A stretch of DNA of 64,000 nt from Mesorhizobium loti (GCF_013170705.1 NZ_CP033334.1:1-64000), one strand, 5' to 3'; positions 1 through 9,865 are shown, counted from the stretch's first letter. Notes: a model not told the origin generated them from the sequence alone. Numbers and translations are program-made.

Positions 1-1545
1 ATGCAGAGCGGCATCGAAAGGGAGCTTACGGGCGACCTCCCATTTCCTGGAACTTTGATCGGAGCAAACGAGATGGCGGTCTCCAGCGACGCGGAACAGA
101 AGTTCGACCGGGTCAAGACCCAGTTGAAGGCGCGCCTGGGAGCTGAAGTCTATTCGAGCTGGTTCGGCCGGATGAAGGTCGCGGAGGCATCCAAGGGCAT
201 TGTCCGCATCTCGGTGCCCACCGCGTTCCTGCGCTCGTGGATCAACGGCCACTATCTCGACCTCATCTCCGAGTTGTGGAAGCAGGAGGATGCCGATCTC
301 CTCAAGATCGAGATCGTGGTGCGCACGGCCACCCGCCAGGGGCGCAGCCATGCGGAACCGGAATTGGCCCCGGCACGCAAGATGACACGGCAGACGCAAA
401 CGGCATTGGCCGCCGGCACCGTGAGCCCCGGCAGGGTGGAACGTCCCCCGGTGCCGCGTCCGGGCGCCGCGATCGAGAGCGAGTTCCGCCATAATGTGCT
501 GGGATCCCCGCTCGACCCGCGCTACACGTTCGGTTCCTTCATCGAAGGCCCGTCGAACCGGGTGGCTTTCGCCGCCGCCAAGGCCGTGGCGGAATCGCAG
601 TCGAGCGCGGTGCGCTTCAATCCGCTTTTCCTGCACGCGACCGTCGGGCTCGGCAAGACCCATCTGCTGCAGGCCATCGCGGCGGAATCGCTTAAGCAGA
701 ACCCCAAGTCGCGCGTCGTCTATCTGACCGCGGAATATTTCATGTGGCGCTTCGCCACGGCGATCCGCGACAACAATGCGCTGACGCTCAAGGAACAGCT
801 GCGCGACATCGACCTCTTGATCATCGACGACATGCAGTTCCTGCAGGGCAAGTCGATCCAGCATGAATTCTGCCATTTGATCAACATGCTGCTCGACAGC
901 GCCAAGCAAGTCGTTGTCGCCGCCGACCGGCCGCCGTCGGAGTTGGAATCGCTGGAGCCGCGGGTCCGCTCGCGCCTCAACGGCGGCGTCGCGCTCGAAA
1001 TGTCGGCGCCTGATTTCGCCATGCGCCTCGGCATGCTCAAGCTGCGCCTGGCCACGGCCCGGGTAGACGACGCGTCGCTCGACATTTCAGACGAAATCCT
1101 CAATCACGTCGCCCGCACCGTGACCGGCAGCGGACGCGAACTGGAAGGCGCGTTCAATCAGCTGCTGTTCCGCCAGTCGTTCGAGCCGCAGATCACCATC
1201 GACCGCATCGACGAGATCCTCGGCCATATCTATCGCACCGGAGAGCCGAAGCGGGTTCGCATCGAGGATATCCAGCGCATCGTGGCACGCCACTACAATG
1301 TCTCGAAGACGGAGTTGCTGTCCAACCGGCGCACGCGCACCATCGTCAAGCCGCGGCAGGTCGCCATGTACCTGTCGAAGGTGATGACGCCGCGCTCGCT
1401 GCCCGAAATCGGACGGCGCTTTGGCGGCCGTGACCACACCACGGTGCTGCACGCCGTGCGCAAGATCGAGGACCTGTCCGGTAATGACAACACGCTGGCG
1501 CAGGAACTCGAGCTGCTGCGACGGCTGATCAACGACCAGGCCTGA
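1..1545 (+). CDS. dnaA: Chromosomal replication initiator DnaA
   Basis: DnaA binds DnaA boxes at the origin, melts the duplex in its ATP form and loads the helicase. The N-terminal domain lies at about residues 33-105. The AAA+ core runs from about 170 to 390, with Walker A GLGKTH (216-221) and Walker B LLIIDD (272-277). The C-terminal DNA-binding domain carries the family signature [11 protein letters not shown] at 475-485. The window opens exactly on the ATG, so its ribosome site cannot be seen. An in-frame ATG at 73 is preceded by GGAG eight bases upstream and may be the true start (490 residues). The order dnaA-dnaN-recF is the classic origin-proximal arrangement, but no origin is visible here. 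Confidence 0.98.
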   Translation: MQSGIERELTGDLPFPGTLIGANEMAVSSDAEQKFDRVKTQLKARLGAEVYSSWFGRMKVAEASKGIVRISVPTAFLRSWINGHYLDLISELWKQEDADLLKIEIVVRTATRQGRSHAEPELAPARKMTRQTQTALAAGTVSPGRVERPPVPRPGAAIESEFRHNVLGSPLDPRYTFGSFIEGPSNRVAFAAAKAVAESQSSAVRFNPLFLHATVGLGKTHLLQAIAAESLKQNPKSRVVYLTAEYFMWRFATAIRDNNALTLKEQLRDIDLLIIDDMQFLQGKSIQHEFCHLINMLLDSAKQVVVAADRPPSELESLEPRVRSRLNGGVALEMSAPDFAMRLGMLKLRLATARVDDASLDISDEILNHVARTVTGSGRELEGAFNQLLFRQSFEPQITIDRIDEILGHIYRTGEPKRVRIEDIQRIVARHYNVSKTELLSNRRTRTIVKPRQVAMYLSKVMTPRSLPEIGRRFGGRDHTTVLHAVRKIEDLSGNDNTLAQELELLRRLINDQA

Positions 1546-1556
1546 TGGATCCGAGA

Positions 1557-1597
1557 CAGGCAAGCCAGAACCGCATCGGAATTCAATGGCTTGCCTG
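1557..1597 (+). terminator. Hairpin directly after dnaA
   Basis: Perfect 11-bp inverted repeat (CAGGCAAGCCA / TGGCTTGCCTG) with a 19-nt loop, starting 12 bases after the dnaA stop. It has no T-run, so it may stabilise the mRNA 3' end or act as a weak terminator. Confidence 0.4.
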
Positions 1598-1700
1598 CTC
1601 GGCGGCACCCCTGAGATGGGCTCGAGCCAGTGGCTGGCGACGATCCGGATTCCGGTTTCAGTACCCTGCGCGGCGGTCTTCGCGGCCTTTATCCCCAGAA

Positions 1701-1757
1701 AGCCCGCGCGGCCGGCCGGAACCGGCGGCGCGGGCTTGCGTTTGCTGGCTTTTTCCT
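1701..1757 (+). terminator. GC-rich terminator-like hairpin between dnaA and dnaN
   Basis: AGCCCGCGC (1701-1709) pairs with GCGCGGGCT (1728-1736), extended inside by GCCGG/CCGGC around a 6-nt loop. A CTTTTTCC tract follows about 15 bases later. It lies in the 305-bp dnaA-dnaN intergenic region, which otherwise shows no gene. Either it terminates dnaA, with dnaN using its own promoter, or it attenuates read-through. Confidence 0.5.
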
Positions 1758-1850
1758 GTCAGTTTACGCAGATTCTGAGCCTGTTCAGACCTTTCGCGGG
1801 GCGCCGCCAGCCGGAGACCCGCTCATCCTTTCAAGCGAGCCTGTTTCGTC

Positions 1851-2969
1851 ATGCGTGTTATCCTGGAACGGTCAAATCTCCTGAAGTCGCTCAACCACGT
1901 TCATCGCGTGGTCGAACGGCGCAACACGATACCGATCCTGTCCAATGTGTTGCTCAGCGCCGAGGGCGCCAGCCTCGAAATGAAGGCGACCGACCTCGAT
2001 CTGGAGGTGACGGAAGCGACGCCCGCCAAGGTCGAGCGCGGCGGCGCGACGACGGTGCCGGCGCACCTGCTCTACGATATCGTGCGCAAACTCTCGGACG
2101 GCGCCGAGGTGATGCTGAAGACGGATGAAGACGGCAACGCCATGACGGTGACGTCGGGCCGATCGAGCTTCCGCCTGCAATGCCTGCCGCAATCCGATTT
2201 CCCCGAGCTCTCGGCCGGATCCTTCTCGCATATCTTCCGGCTCGACTCGGTTGCTCTGAAGGGGCTGATCGAGAAGACGCAGTTCGCCATTTCCACCGAG
2301 GAGACACGCTACTATCTCAATGGCATCTACCTGCACACGCATGAAGTCGGCGGCAAGCTGAAGCTGCGCTCGGTGGCCACCGACGGCCACCGCCTGGCGC
2401 GCGCCGAAATCGATGCGCCGGCGGGCTCCGAGGGTATGCCGGGCATCATCATTCCGCGCAAGACGGTGAGCGAGCTGCAGAAGCTGGTAGACGACCCGGA
2501 TGTCGCCGTTACGACCGAACTATCCGACACCAAGATCCGCTTCACCATCGGCAGCGTGGTCCTGACCTCGAAGCTGATCGATGGCACCTTCCCCGATTAT
2601 CAGCGAGTCATTCCGACCGGCAATGACAAGAAGCTGATCCTCGACCGCCAGAGTTTTGCCGCCGCGGTCGACCGCGTCTCGACCATCTCCTCCGAACGCG
2701 GCCGCGCGGTGAAGCTTTCGATCAGCGAAGGCCAGGTGACGCTTGCGGTCAACAATCCGGATTCGGGCAGCGCCACCGAGGAACTGGCGGCCGATTATTC
2801 GTCCGACCCGATCGAGATCGGCTTCAACGCCAAATATCTGCTCGATGTCGCCGCGCAGCTGACCGGCACGGAAGCCAAATTCATGCTGGCCGACGCCGGT
2901 TCGCCGACGCTGATCCACGACATGGCCGACGAGACGGCGCTTTACGTGCTGATGCCGATGCGGGTATAG
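1851..2969 (+). CDS. dnaN: DNA polymerase III subunit beta (sliding clamp)
   Basis: DnaN forms the dimeric ring that tethers polymerase III to DNA and recruits other repair and replication proteins. At 372 residues it has the usual family length. It starts MRVILERSNLLKSLNHV and ends with the typical YVLMPMRV, the C-terminal region that contacts partners. The three repeated clamp domains span about 1-125, 126-250 and 251-372. It lies downstream of dnaA and upstream of recF in the conserved order. The 305-bp gap before it contains two hairpins, so separate transcription from dnaA is likely. Confidence 0.98.
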   Translation: MRVILERSNLLKSLNHVHRVVERRNTIPILSNVLLSAEGASLEMKATDLDLEVTEATPAKVERGGATTVPAHLLYDIVRKLSDGAEVMLKTDEDGNAMTVTSGRSSFRLQCLPQSDFPELSAGSFSHIFRLDSVALKGLIEKTQFAISTEETRYYLNGIYLHTHEVGGKLKLRSVATDGHRLARAEIDAPAGSEGMPGIIIPRKTVSELQKLVDDPDVAVTTELSDTKIRFTIGSVVLTSKLIDGTFPDYQRVIPTGNDKKLILDRQSFAAAVDRVSTISSERGRAVKLSISEGQVTLAVNNPDSGSATEELAADYSSDPIEIGFNAKYLLDVAAQLTGTEAKFMLADAGSPTLIHDMADETALYVLMPMRV

Positions 2970-3047
2970 CCGGCGCCGCATCATCGATCCGGCTCTGCGA
3001 CGGGACCCGCGGCAGCAACAATGGCGACTTCTACAGGCGGATAGCGG

Positions 3048-4187
3048 TTGCCGGCACAAACTCATATAAGTAAGCTTACACTTACTAATTTTCGCAACTA
3101 CGCCTCGCTGGCGATCGATCTCGCCCCGGGGCCCGTGGTCTTTTCCGGCGACAACGGCGCCGGCAAGACCAATCTCCTCGAAGCAATCTCCTTCCTGACG
3201 CCGGGACGCGGCTTGCGCCGTGCGCCCTACGCCGACGTCGCACGCGAGGGCGGCGATGGCGGCTTTGCGCTGCACGCCCGTCTCGACGGGCCTGACGGCC
3301 AGGTCGAGATCGGCACGGGTATTTCCGGCGGTGAGGGCGAAGGCGGCAGGCGGGTTCGCATCAACGGCGCGACCGCGAGATCGGCCGAAGACATGCTGGA
3401 ATGGCTGCGGGTGGTGTGGCTGACGCCCGCAATGGACGCGCTGTTCACTGGACCGGCCGCGGATCGCCGACGCTTTCTCGACCGGCTGGTCCTGGCAATC
3501 GATCCCGGCCATGGGCAGCGGGCGCTCGACTACGAAAAGGCGATGCGCGGCCGTAACCGGTTGCTGACGGATGGGTCTCGGGACGACCGCTGGTTCGAAG
3601 CGATCGAGATACAGATGGCCGAAACCGGCGTCGCCATTGCTGCGGCACGCGCCGAACTGGTGCGCCTGCTTGCCGCCATGATCGACAGGCTGCCCGACAC
3701 GGGGCCGTTCCCGCAGGCCGACATCAGCCTTTCTGGCGATCTGGAAACAGACGTTTCCGCCGCGCCGGCAGTCGACGTCGAGGAGCGGTTCCGACGGGCG
3801 CTCGCCGATGGCCGCGATCGTGACCGTGCCGCGGGACGAACGCTCGAAGGGCCGCACCGCTCCGATCTCCTGGTGAGACACAGGCCCAAGGCAATGCCGG
3901 CCGAACTCTGTTCCACCGGCGAGCAGAAGGCACTGCTGGTCGGCATCGTCTTGTCACATGCCCGGCTGACCGGCGAAATGTCGGGCCTGACGCCGATCCT
4001 GCTGCTCGACGAGATCGCCGCTCATCTCGACGGCGGGCGGCGGGCGGCGCTGTTTTCGATCCTCGAGGAGTTGAATTGCCAGGCATTCATGACGGGAACC
4101 GATGCCGCGCTGTTTTCCAGCTTGCAAGGCCGCGCCCAGTTCCTCACCGTAGACCACGGCACGGTTGGGCCAACCGAAGGGCCCTGA
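3048..4187 (+). CDS. recF: DNA replication and repair protein RecF
   Basis: RecF is an SMC-like ATPase that helps load RecA at gaps and stalled forks. The sequence shows Walker A GDNGAGKTN near residue 38, an ABC-type signature STGEQKALL near 290 and Walker B ILLLDEIAAHLD near 325. The best start is TTG at 3048, giving MPAQTHISKLTLTNFRNY, which aligns with the usual N-terminal LTNFRNY strand. No ATG lies between the upstream stop and that motif. The first 15 codons sit in an unusually AT-rich patch. The gene is 78 bp downstream of dnaN. Confidence 0.95.
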   Translation: MPAQTHISKLTLTNFRNYASLAIDLAPGPVVFSGDNGAGKTNLLEAISFLTPGRGLRRAPYADVAREGGDGGFALHARLDGPDGQVEIGTGISGGEGEGGRRVRINGATARSAEDMLEWLRVVWLTPAMDALFTGPAADRRRFLDRLVLAIDPGHGQRALDYEKAMRGRNRLLTDGSRDDRWFEAIEIQMAETGVAIAAARAELVRLLAAMIDRLPDTGPFPQADISLSGDLETDVSAAPAVDVEERFRRALADGRDRDRAAGRTLEGPHRSDLLVRHRPKAMPAELCSTGEQKALLVGIVLSHARLTGEMSGLTPILLLDEIAAHLDGGRRAALFSILEELNCQAFMTGTDAALFSSLQGRAQFLTVDHGTVGPTEGP

Positions 4188-4218
4188 CAAGGTTTTTCAG
4201 CCGCTATATGGTCCTGAC

Positions 4219-4971
4219 ATGACCACCGCGCTGACCTCCGACGAAATCGAACGCTACGCCCGCCACATAGTGCTGCCCGAGGTCGGCGGCCCGGGCCAGC
4301 AGAAACTCAAACAAGCACGGGTCCTGGTGATTGGCGCCGGCGGGCTGGGCGCCCCAGTGCTCGAATATCTCGCGGCCGCAGGCGTCGGCACGCTCGGCAT
4401 CATCGACGACGACACCGTGTCGCTGTCCAATCTGCAACGCCAAGTCATCCACGGCACCGATACGGTCGGCATGCTGAAAACCGACAGCGCCAAGGCGGCA
4501 ATCACCCGCATCAATCCCAACACCGCGGTCGAGACGCACACGTTCCGGATGAGCGCGGAGAACGCCCCGGCCCTTGTCTCTCGCTATGACATTGTGGTCG
4601 ACGGTTCCGACAATTTCGAGACCCGTTATACGGTGGCCGATGCCTGCGCAAGCGCGTGCAAACCGCTGGTGCATGCCGCTGTCGGTCGCTTCGACGGCTC
4701 GGTGACGGTGCTGAAGCCCTTCGAGAACGGTAAGGATGGCAAGCCGAACCCGGGCTATCGCGATCTCTTCCCCGAAGCTCCACCGCCGGGCCTTGTGCCG
4801 TCCTGCGCCGAGGCCGGGGTGCTTGGAGCGCTGACCGGCGTCGTCGGAACGCTGCAGGCGATGGAAGCGATCAAGCTGATCACCGGCATCGGCGAGCCGC
4901 TGGTCGGCAGGCTATTGCTTTACGATGCGCTTGCCGCACGCTTCGAAACGATCCGCTACGCCAGGCGCTGA
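4219..4971 (+). CDS. moeB: MoeB/ThiF-family E1-like adenylyltransferase
   Basis: The family adenylates the C-terminal glycine of a ubiquitin-like sulfur carrier such as MoaD or ThiS. Seen here are the nucleotide-binding GAGGLG (residues about 39-44), the LQRQVIHGT segment with the conserved arginine, DGSDNFETRY, and the PSCAEAGVLGALTG region. It is 250 residues long from ATG 4219; a longer in-frame start at 4165 would run back into recF. Unusually, the two CxxC zinc pairs of E. coli MoeB are absent: the first site reads PGYRDLFPEAP and the protein ends at ETIRYARR without the second pair. MoaD or ThiS partners are not nearby, so molybdopterin versus thiamine cannot be settled. Confidence 0.85.
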   Translation: MTTALTSDEIERYARHIVLPEVGGPGQQKLKQARVLVIGAGGLGAPVLEYLAAAGVGTLGIIDDDTVSLSNLQRQVIHGTDTVGMLKTDSAKAAITRINPNTAVETHTFRMSAENAPALVSRYDIVVDGSDNFETRYTVADACASACKPLVHAAVGRFDGSVTVLKPFENGKDGKPNPGYRDLFPEAPPPGLVPSCAEAGVLGALTGVVGTLQAMEAIKLITGIGEPLVGRLLLYDALAARFETIRYARR

Positions 4972-4973
4972 CC

Positions 4974-5462
4974 TTGACGCAAAAAATGCCCCTTTCCATC
5001 GACCGCATTTCGGTCGGCTTCAATCGTTGGGACGAGCTGCTTTCCCTGATCATGCGTGCCTTCGCCTTCATGGACGGCGTTATCGACCCGCCGTCCTCTG
5101 CTCACCTGCTCACCGTAGACACACTGCGCGACAAGGCCGGGCGGGAGACCGGTTTGGTGGCCCTCGACGGTGCCAGGATCGTCGGCTGCGTCTTCGCTCT
5201 TGAAAGGGCACATGATTTTTACGTCGGCAAGCTCGCCGTCGACCCGGACTGCCATGGGCAAGGCATTGGCCGGCGGCTGATGCGGTCGGTCGAACTGCTC
5301 GCTCTAGACCACGGCAAGGCAGCCCTGGAGTTGCAGACACGGATCGAGCTCACCGCCAACCACGCCGTCTTTGCCCGCCTCGGCTTTCGCGAGACCGAAC
5401 GGACGGCGCATGACGGCTACGTCAGGCCGACCTCGATCACCATGCGCAAGGCGCTTTCGTAA
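4974..5462 (+). CDS. GNAT family N-acetyltransferase
   Basis: This is a small acetyl-CoA-dependent transferase of unknown substrate. The acetyl-CoA-binding motif appears as CHGQGIGRRLM after the VGKLAVDP strand, near residues 80-100, and a C-terminal FARLGFRETER segment is typical of the fold. The frame can start at TTG 4974, 3 bp after the moeB stop, or at ATG 4986 (158 residues); I cannot decide between them. The tight spacing suggests co-transcription with moeB. Substrate is not inferable. Confidence 0.85.
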   Translation: MTQKMPLSIDRISVGFNRWDELLSLIMRAFAFMDGVIDPPSSAHLLTVDTLRDKAGRETGLVALDGARIVGCVFALERAHDFYVGKLAVDPDCHGQGIGRRLMRSVELLALDHGKAALELQTRIELTANHAVFARLGFRETERTAHDGYVRPTSITMRKALS

Positions 5463-5494
5463 CCTTTGGCTTTCACTTGAAGGCGTCGAGCCCG

Positions 5495-6496
5495 TCAGGT
5501 CCTGAGCGGCAGAACGCGGTCCGGCGGGCGGTGGCCATCGACGAACGCCCGGATATTGATGATGACCTTCTCGCCCATGTCAATGCGGCCCTCGAGCGTC
5601 GCCGAGCCCATATGCGGCAGGAGCACGACCTTGTTCCTGGCGGCGAGCTTGAGCAGCTTGGCATTGAGCGCCGGCTCGTGCTCGTAGACGTCGAGGCCGG
5701 CGCCGGCGATCTTGCCGTCCTGGATCAGCTTGACCAGCGCTTCCTCGTCGATGATGTCGCCGCGCGCGGTGTTCACGACGTAGGCCGTGGGCTGCAGCAG
5801 AGCCAAGCGCCGTGCCGACAGAAGATGGAAAGTCGCCGGCGTCGACGGACAATTGACCGAGATGATGTCCATACGGGCCAGCATCTGGTCGAGGCTTTCC
5901 CAATAGGTCGCCTCAAGCCCGTCCTCGACGGCCGGCAGGACGCGATGGCGGTTGTGGTAGTGGATGGAGAGGCCGAAGGCCTTGGCGCGCCGAGCGACGG
6001 CCGTGCCGATGCGCCCCATGCCGACAATGCCGAGCCGCTTGCCCCAGATGCGCCGGCCAAGCATCCAGGTCGGCGACCAGCCGGCCCATTTCTTGTCGCC
6101 GGTGAGCACATTGGCGCCTTCCGCGAGCCGGCGCGGCACCGCCAGCATCAGCGCCATGGTCATGTCGGCGGTGTCTTCGGTGAGGACATTGGGCGTGTTG
6201 GTGACGGTGATGCCCTTCCTGGCGGCCGCGGCCACGTCGATCTTGTCGACGCCGTTGCCGAAATTGGCGATGAGCTTGAGGTTGTCGCCGGCCTGGGCGA
6301 TCAGCGCCGCGTCGATCTGATCGGTCACCGTCGGCACCAGCACGTCGGCCTCCTTGACCGCGGCAACCAGTTCCGGCTGCGTCATCGGCCTGTCCTCGAC
6401 ATTCAGCCTCGCGTCGAACAGCTCGCGCATGCGGGTCTCGACCGGGTCGGGGAGCTTTCGCGTGATGACCACGAGAGGCTTCTTTTTGCCTGGCAT
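5495..6496 (-). CDS. D-isomer 2-hydroxyacid dehydrogenase (glyoxylate/hydroxypyruvate reductase-like)
   Basis: NAD(P)-dependent cytosolic dehydrogenase of 333 residues. The Rossmann motif GMGRIG lies near residue 158. The catalytic Arg is in NTARGD, the Glu in GLDVYEHEP and the His in LPHMGSAT. LIANFGNGVDKIDV and TNTPNVLTEDTADM are characteristic of glyoxylate or hydroxypyruvate reductases and D-glycerate dehydrogenases (GyaR type). The start at 6496 gives MPGKKKPLVVITRK; an upstream in-frame extension adds ten residues without family support. The gene is convergent with the GNAT gene. Exact substrate is inferred from family. Confidence 0.9.
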   Translation of the reverse strand: MPGKKKPLVVITRKLPDPVETRMRELFDARLNVEDRPMTQPELVAAVKEADVLVPTVTDQIDAALIAQAGDNLKLIANFGNGVDKIDVAAAARKGITVTNTPNVLTEDTADMTMALMLAVPRRLAEGANVLTGDKKWAGWSPTWMLGRRIWGKRLGIVGMGRIGTAVARRAKAFGLSIHYHNRHRVLPAVEDGLEATYWESLDQMLARMDIISVNCPSTPATFHLLSARRLALLQPTAYVVNTARGDIIDEEALVKLIQDGKIAGAGLDVYEHEPALNAKLLKLAARNKVVLLPHMGSATLEGRIDMGEKVIINIRAFVDGHRPPDRVLPLRT

Positions 6497-6644
6497 TGTT
6501 TCCCTCGTTGAGACCTCTTTAACCAAGACCGGCGAAACTGAAAGCCGGTCGCGGTAGCCGATTTACCCATGTAACAAGCGGTGCCGCCGAAGACAAAGAA
6601 AAAGGGGCGCCGAGGTCATCGAGCCCGCGCCGAAAGGAACGAAA

Positions 6645-7202
6645 GTGTCTGGTTTCGCGTCGCTTCGCCTGACCCTAAGCGCAGCATTTCTCGGCGCTCT
6701 GCTTTATTCTCCCTTTGCCGTGGCGCAAAGCGCGGCAGCACCCGCCCAAAGCGTCACGCTCGGGCCGAGCGGCCTGCCGCTGCCGCGATTCGTCAGCCTC
6801 AAGCCAGCGCGCGTCAACTCGCGCGTCGGTCCGGGCGCCAACTACTCCGTCAACTGGATGTATGTGAAGGCCGGCCTGCCGATGGAGGTCATCCAGGAAT
6901 TTGATACATGGCGCCGCGTGCGCGATGCGGACGGTTCGGAGGGCTGGATCAACCAGTCGATGCTTTCGGGCCGGCGCACCGCCATCATCGCGCCTTGGCA
7001 GCGCGGCAAGGGTGGCCAGATCAATCTCATGAAAAGTCCGGACAAGGACGCCAGGGTCGTGGCGATCGTCGAGCCGGGCGTCATGGGCACGATCAAGACC
7101 TGCGACGGCCAGTGGTGCGAAATGACGCTTGACGGCCACACCGGCTGGCTCGCCCAGTCGGCGGTCTGGGGCGCCTATCCCGGCGAGCGGGTCAAGGACT
7201 GA
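6645..7202 (+). CDS. Exported bacterial SH3-domain protein
   Basis: 185 residues with a cleavable signal peptide (hydrophobic LTLSAAFLGALLYSPFAVAQ). Two SH3b-like modules follow, about residues 45-110 (RVNSRVGPGANY...GWINQSML) and 118-180 (INLMKSPDKDARVVAIVEPGV...GWLAQSAVWGAY). Such proteins are periplasmic and usually bind or sense peptidoglycan; no catalytic domain is present. Start is GTG at 6645 with a GAAAGGA ribosome site. It is a single gene on the plus strand. Confidence 0.85.
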   Translation: MSGFASLRLTLSAAFLGALLYSPFAVAQSAAAPAQSVTLGPSGLPLPRFVSLKPARVNSRVGPGANYSVNWMYVKAGLPMEVIQEFDTWRRVRDADGSEGWINQSMLSGRRTAIIAPWQRGKGGQINLMKSPDKDARVVAIVEPGVMGTIKTCDGQWCEMTLDGHTGWLAQSAVWGAYPGERVKD

Positions 7203-7405
7203 GGTCGCTCCGTTCGCGGCCGATACAGCCGGGATGGGTATCCTGAAAGCCGGTTGGCAGCTTCAGGCCATAAGCCCGATGCGCGGTCGATGGCGATTTG
7301 GGCGGTGCAGGCCGCCACGACTGCCGATTCGAGCCGGATTGTCAGGTCGGGGGTTTCATCCCTTGCCGATTATTCCGGCCTGGTCGATTGTTCTGGTCCT
7401 GCCGG

Positions 7406-7837
7406 TCATTCCCGGCGCTTGGGGCGCAATCTCACCACGATATCGACATTGGCGATTTCCATGCCCTCGGGCGGGTCCGGCAGGTTGGTGATCGTCACCG
7501 GGCCGCTGGCAATGTCGAAAATCCGGTTCTCGCCTTCGACGTAGAAATGGTGGTGGTCGGAGGTGTTGGTGTCGAAATAGGTCTTGGCGCCCTCGACGGC
7601 CAGGATGCGCAGCAGTCCCGCCTGGGTGAACTGGTGGAGTGCGTTGTAGACCGTGGCCAGCGACACCGGCACGCCGGCGGCCAGCGCCTCCTCATGCAAT
7701 TCCTCGGCCGACAAATGGCGGTCGCCCTTGGCAAAAAGCAGGTCGGCCAGCGCAATACGCTGGCGCGTCGGCCTCAGGCCGGCTTCGCGCACCCGCTTGT
7801 CCACAGCGACATTTTCCTTCCGGCAGCCCCGGTCCAT
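7406..7837 (-). CDS. irr: Iron response regulator Irr (Fur family)
   Basis: 143-residue transcription factor with the Fur fold: winged helix around LRPTRQRIALADLLF...VSLATVYNALHQFTQAGLL, then a metal- and heme-binding half with DTNTSDHHHFYVEG. In rhizobia, Irr acts under iron limitation and is inactivated by heme. The HHH triplet matches the heme-binding site of the family, and no Cys-Pro heme regulatory motif is seen. ATG 7837 is preferred over TTG 7849 because the GGAAGA ribosome site would overlap the TTG. The gene is divergent from fabA. A perfect candidate Irr box lies at 43000-43020. Confidence 0.92.
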   Translation of the reverse strand: MDRGCRKENVAVDKRVREAGLRPTRQRIALADLLFAKGDRHLSAEELHEEALAAGVPVSLATVYNALHQFTQAGLLRILAVEGAKTYFDTNTSDHHHFYVEGENRIFDIASGPVTITNLPDPPEGMEIANVDIVVRLRPKRRE

Positions 7838-8079
7838 CTGGTCTTCCAAGCTTGCAGTCCCGCTTCAAGACACGCCCAGAATGGCAAAAAAATGAACGTC
7901 TGCCGAAACCGGACCCCTGCTGACATATATTCTGTCGTCCGAATGCGATCAATAGCGCGCATTGACCCGGGCAGACTGGCGGGTTAAGCGCAAACGCCGG
8001 TTTCCGGCCTGAAACAGATTGTGTTAGGACACCAACGACAAGGGCGCGCTACCGCCCGGACGATATGGGGACGAGATTG
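7838..8079. promoter_or_regulatory. Divergent irr-fabA intergenic region
   Basis: 242-bp promoter region for two divergent units. It contains an imperfect palindrome at 7922-7936 (GACA arms to TGTC around TATATTC). A possible fabA promoter has TTGACC at 7962-7967 and TTAAGC at 7984-7989. I do not recognise the palindrome as a known operator. Confidence 0.35.
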
Positions 8080-8595
8080 ATGGCGGGTAAATCCAGCTAC
8101 GACTACGAAGAATTGCTGGCCTGCGCCCGCGGCGAACTGTTCGGAGAGGGCAATGCCCAGCTGCCCTACCCGCCCATGCTGATGTTCGACCGCATCACCG
8201 AAATCAGCGAGACGGGCGGCGCCTTCGACAAGGGCTTCATCCGGGCGGAGTTCGACATCAAGCCGGACCTGTGGTTCTTTGCCTGCCATTTCATCGGCAA
8301 TCCGATCATGCCGGGATGCCTCGGCCTCGACGCCTTGTGGCAGTTGACTGGCTTCTATCTCGGCTGGCTCGGCGAACCCGGCAAGGGAATGGCGCTGTCT
8401 ACCGGTGAGGTCAAGTTCAAGGGCATGGTCACCCCATCGGTCAAGAAGGTCGAGTATGGCGTGGATTTCAAGCGCGTGATGCGTGGCCGGCTGGTGCTCG
8501 GCATCGCCGATGGCTGGATGAAGGCGGATGGCGAGCCCATATATGCGGCTACCGACCTGAAGGTCGGTCTGTCCAAGCAGTCGGCGGTCGCTTGA
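8080..8595 (+). CDS. fabA: 3-hydroxydecanoyl-[ACP] dehydratase/isomerase FabA
   Basis: FabA dehydrates 3-hydroxydecanoyl-ACP and isomerises the trans-2 to the cis-3 double bond, which commits the chain to unsaturated fatty acids. At 171 residues it matches the 172-residue E. coli enzyme. The hot-dog fold active site is visible as [23 protein letters not shown], with catalytic His and Asp in the same segment. ATG 8080 is preferred to ATG 8065 because GGGGACGAG lies just before it. It is the first gene of fabA-fabB-fabI. Confidence 0.95.
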   Translation: MAGKSSYDYEELLACARGELFGEGNAQLPYPPMLMFDRITEISETGGAFDKGFIRAEFDIKPDLWFFACHFIGNPIMPGCLGLDALWQLTGFYLGWLGEPGKGMALSTGEVKFKGMVTPSVKKVEYGVDFKRVMRGRLVLGIADGWMKADGEPIYAATDLKVGLSKQSAVA

Positions 8596-8644
8596 CCGCA
8601 GTTCTGGCCGACCCACTGGCCAGCATCCCTGGAAGGAGTTGCGA

Positions 8645-9865
8645 ATGAGACGTGTCGTAGTCACCGGCCTCGGCATCGTGTCGTCGATCGGCAACAATGC
8701 CAACGAGGTGCAGACCTCGCTGCATGACGCCAGATCCGGCATCAGCTTTTCCGATTCCTTCGCCGAACATGGCTTCCGCTGCCAGGTCTGGGGCGCACCT
8801 ACACTCGACCCGACCGCCATGATCGATCGTCGCGCGATGCGCTTCCTGTCACAGGGCGCGGCCTGGAACCACGTCGCCATGGATCAGGCGATCGCGGATG
8901 CCGCCTTGAGCGAAAGCGACGTCACCAACGAGCGCACCGGCATCGTCATGGGCTCGGGCGGCCCCTCCACCCGTACCATTGTCGAGGCGGCCGAAACCAC
9001 GCTCAAGAACGGCAGCCCCAAGCGCATCGGTCCGTTCGCGGTGCCAAAGGCGATGTCGTCGACCGCGTCGGCGACGCTTGCCACATGGTTCAAGATCCAC
9101 GGCGTCAACTATTCGATCTCATCAGCCTGCTCGACCTCGGCGCATTGCATCGGCAATGGCTACGAGCTGATCCAGTGGGGCAAGCAGGACATCGTCTTTG
9201 CCGGCGGCCACGAGGATCTCGACTGGACCATGTCGGACCTGTTCGACGCCATGGGCGCCATGTCGTCGAAGTTCAACGACAGGGCATCAGCCGCGTCCCG
9301 CGCGTATGACGTCAACCGCGACGGCTTCGTCATCGCCGGCGGCGCCGGCGTGCTGGTGCTGGAAGAGCTGGAGCATGCCAAGGCGCGCGGCGCCAAGATC
9401 TATGCCGAGATCGTCGGCTACGGCGCGACCTCGGACGGCTACGACATGGTCGCGCCTTCCGGCGAAGGCGCGGTCCGCTGCATGCGCCAGGCGCTGGCGA
9501 CGGTTTCCACGCCGATCGATTACATCAACACCCACGGCACCTCGACGCCGGTGGGCGATTCCAAGGAAATGGGCGCCATCCGCGAGGTGTTCGGCGAGAA
9601 GATGCCGTTCATCACCTCGACGAAATCGCTGACCGGCCATTCGCTGGGCGCGGCCGGCGTGCAGGAATCCATCTATTCGATCCTGATGATGCAAGGCGGC
9701 TTTATCGGCGAGAGCGCCCATATCGAAACGCTCGATCCTGAATTCGAGGGCATGCCGATCGTGCGAAAGCGCATCGACAACGCCAAGATCGACACCGTCC
9801 TGTCAAATTCCTTCGGTTTCGGCGGCACCAACGCGACGCTCGTTTTCCAGCGCTATTCCGCATAA
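8645..9865 (+). CDS. fabB: 3-oxoacyl-[ACP] synthase I FabB
   Basis: FabB is the condensing enzyme that elongates the cis-3-decenoyl-ACP made by FabA. At 406 residues it equals E. coli FabB in length. The Cys-His-His triad is visible: Cys in [14 protein letters not shown], His in [11 protein letters not shown] and His in TGHSLGAAG. The start at 8645 has a strong GGAAGGAG ribosome site six bases upstream. It lies 49 bp after fabA, and the pair is diagnostic of the anaerobic unsaturated fatty acid pathway. Confidence 0.96.
   Translation: MRRVVVTGLGIVSSIGNNANEVQTSLHDARSGISFSDSFAEHGFRCQVWGAPTLDPTAMIDRRAMRFLSQGAAWNHVAMDQAIADAALSESDVTNERTGIVMGSGGPSTRTIVEAAETTLKNGSPKRIGPFAVPKAMSSTASATLATWFKIHGVNYSISSACSTSAHCIGNGYELIQWGKQDIVFAGGHEDLDWTMSDLFDAMGAMSSKFNDRASAASRAYDVNRDGFVIAGGAGVLVLEELEHAKARGAKIYAEIVGYGATSDGYDMVAPSGEGAVRCMRQALATVSTPIDYINTHGTSTPVGDSKEMGAIREVFGEKMPFITSTKSLTGHSLGAAGVQESIYSILMMQGGFIGESAHIETLDPEFEGMPIVRKRIDNAKIDTVLSNSFGFGGTNATLVFQRYSA

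Noticed and set aside
5477..6511. 344-residue plus-strand frame opposite the 2-hydroxyacid dehydrogenase
   Set aside because: The minus strand encodes a complete dehydrogenase with all catalytic residues.
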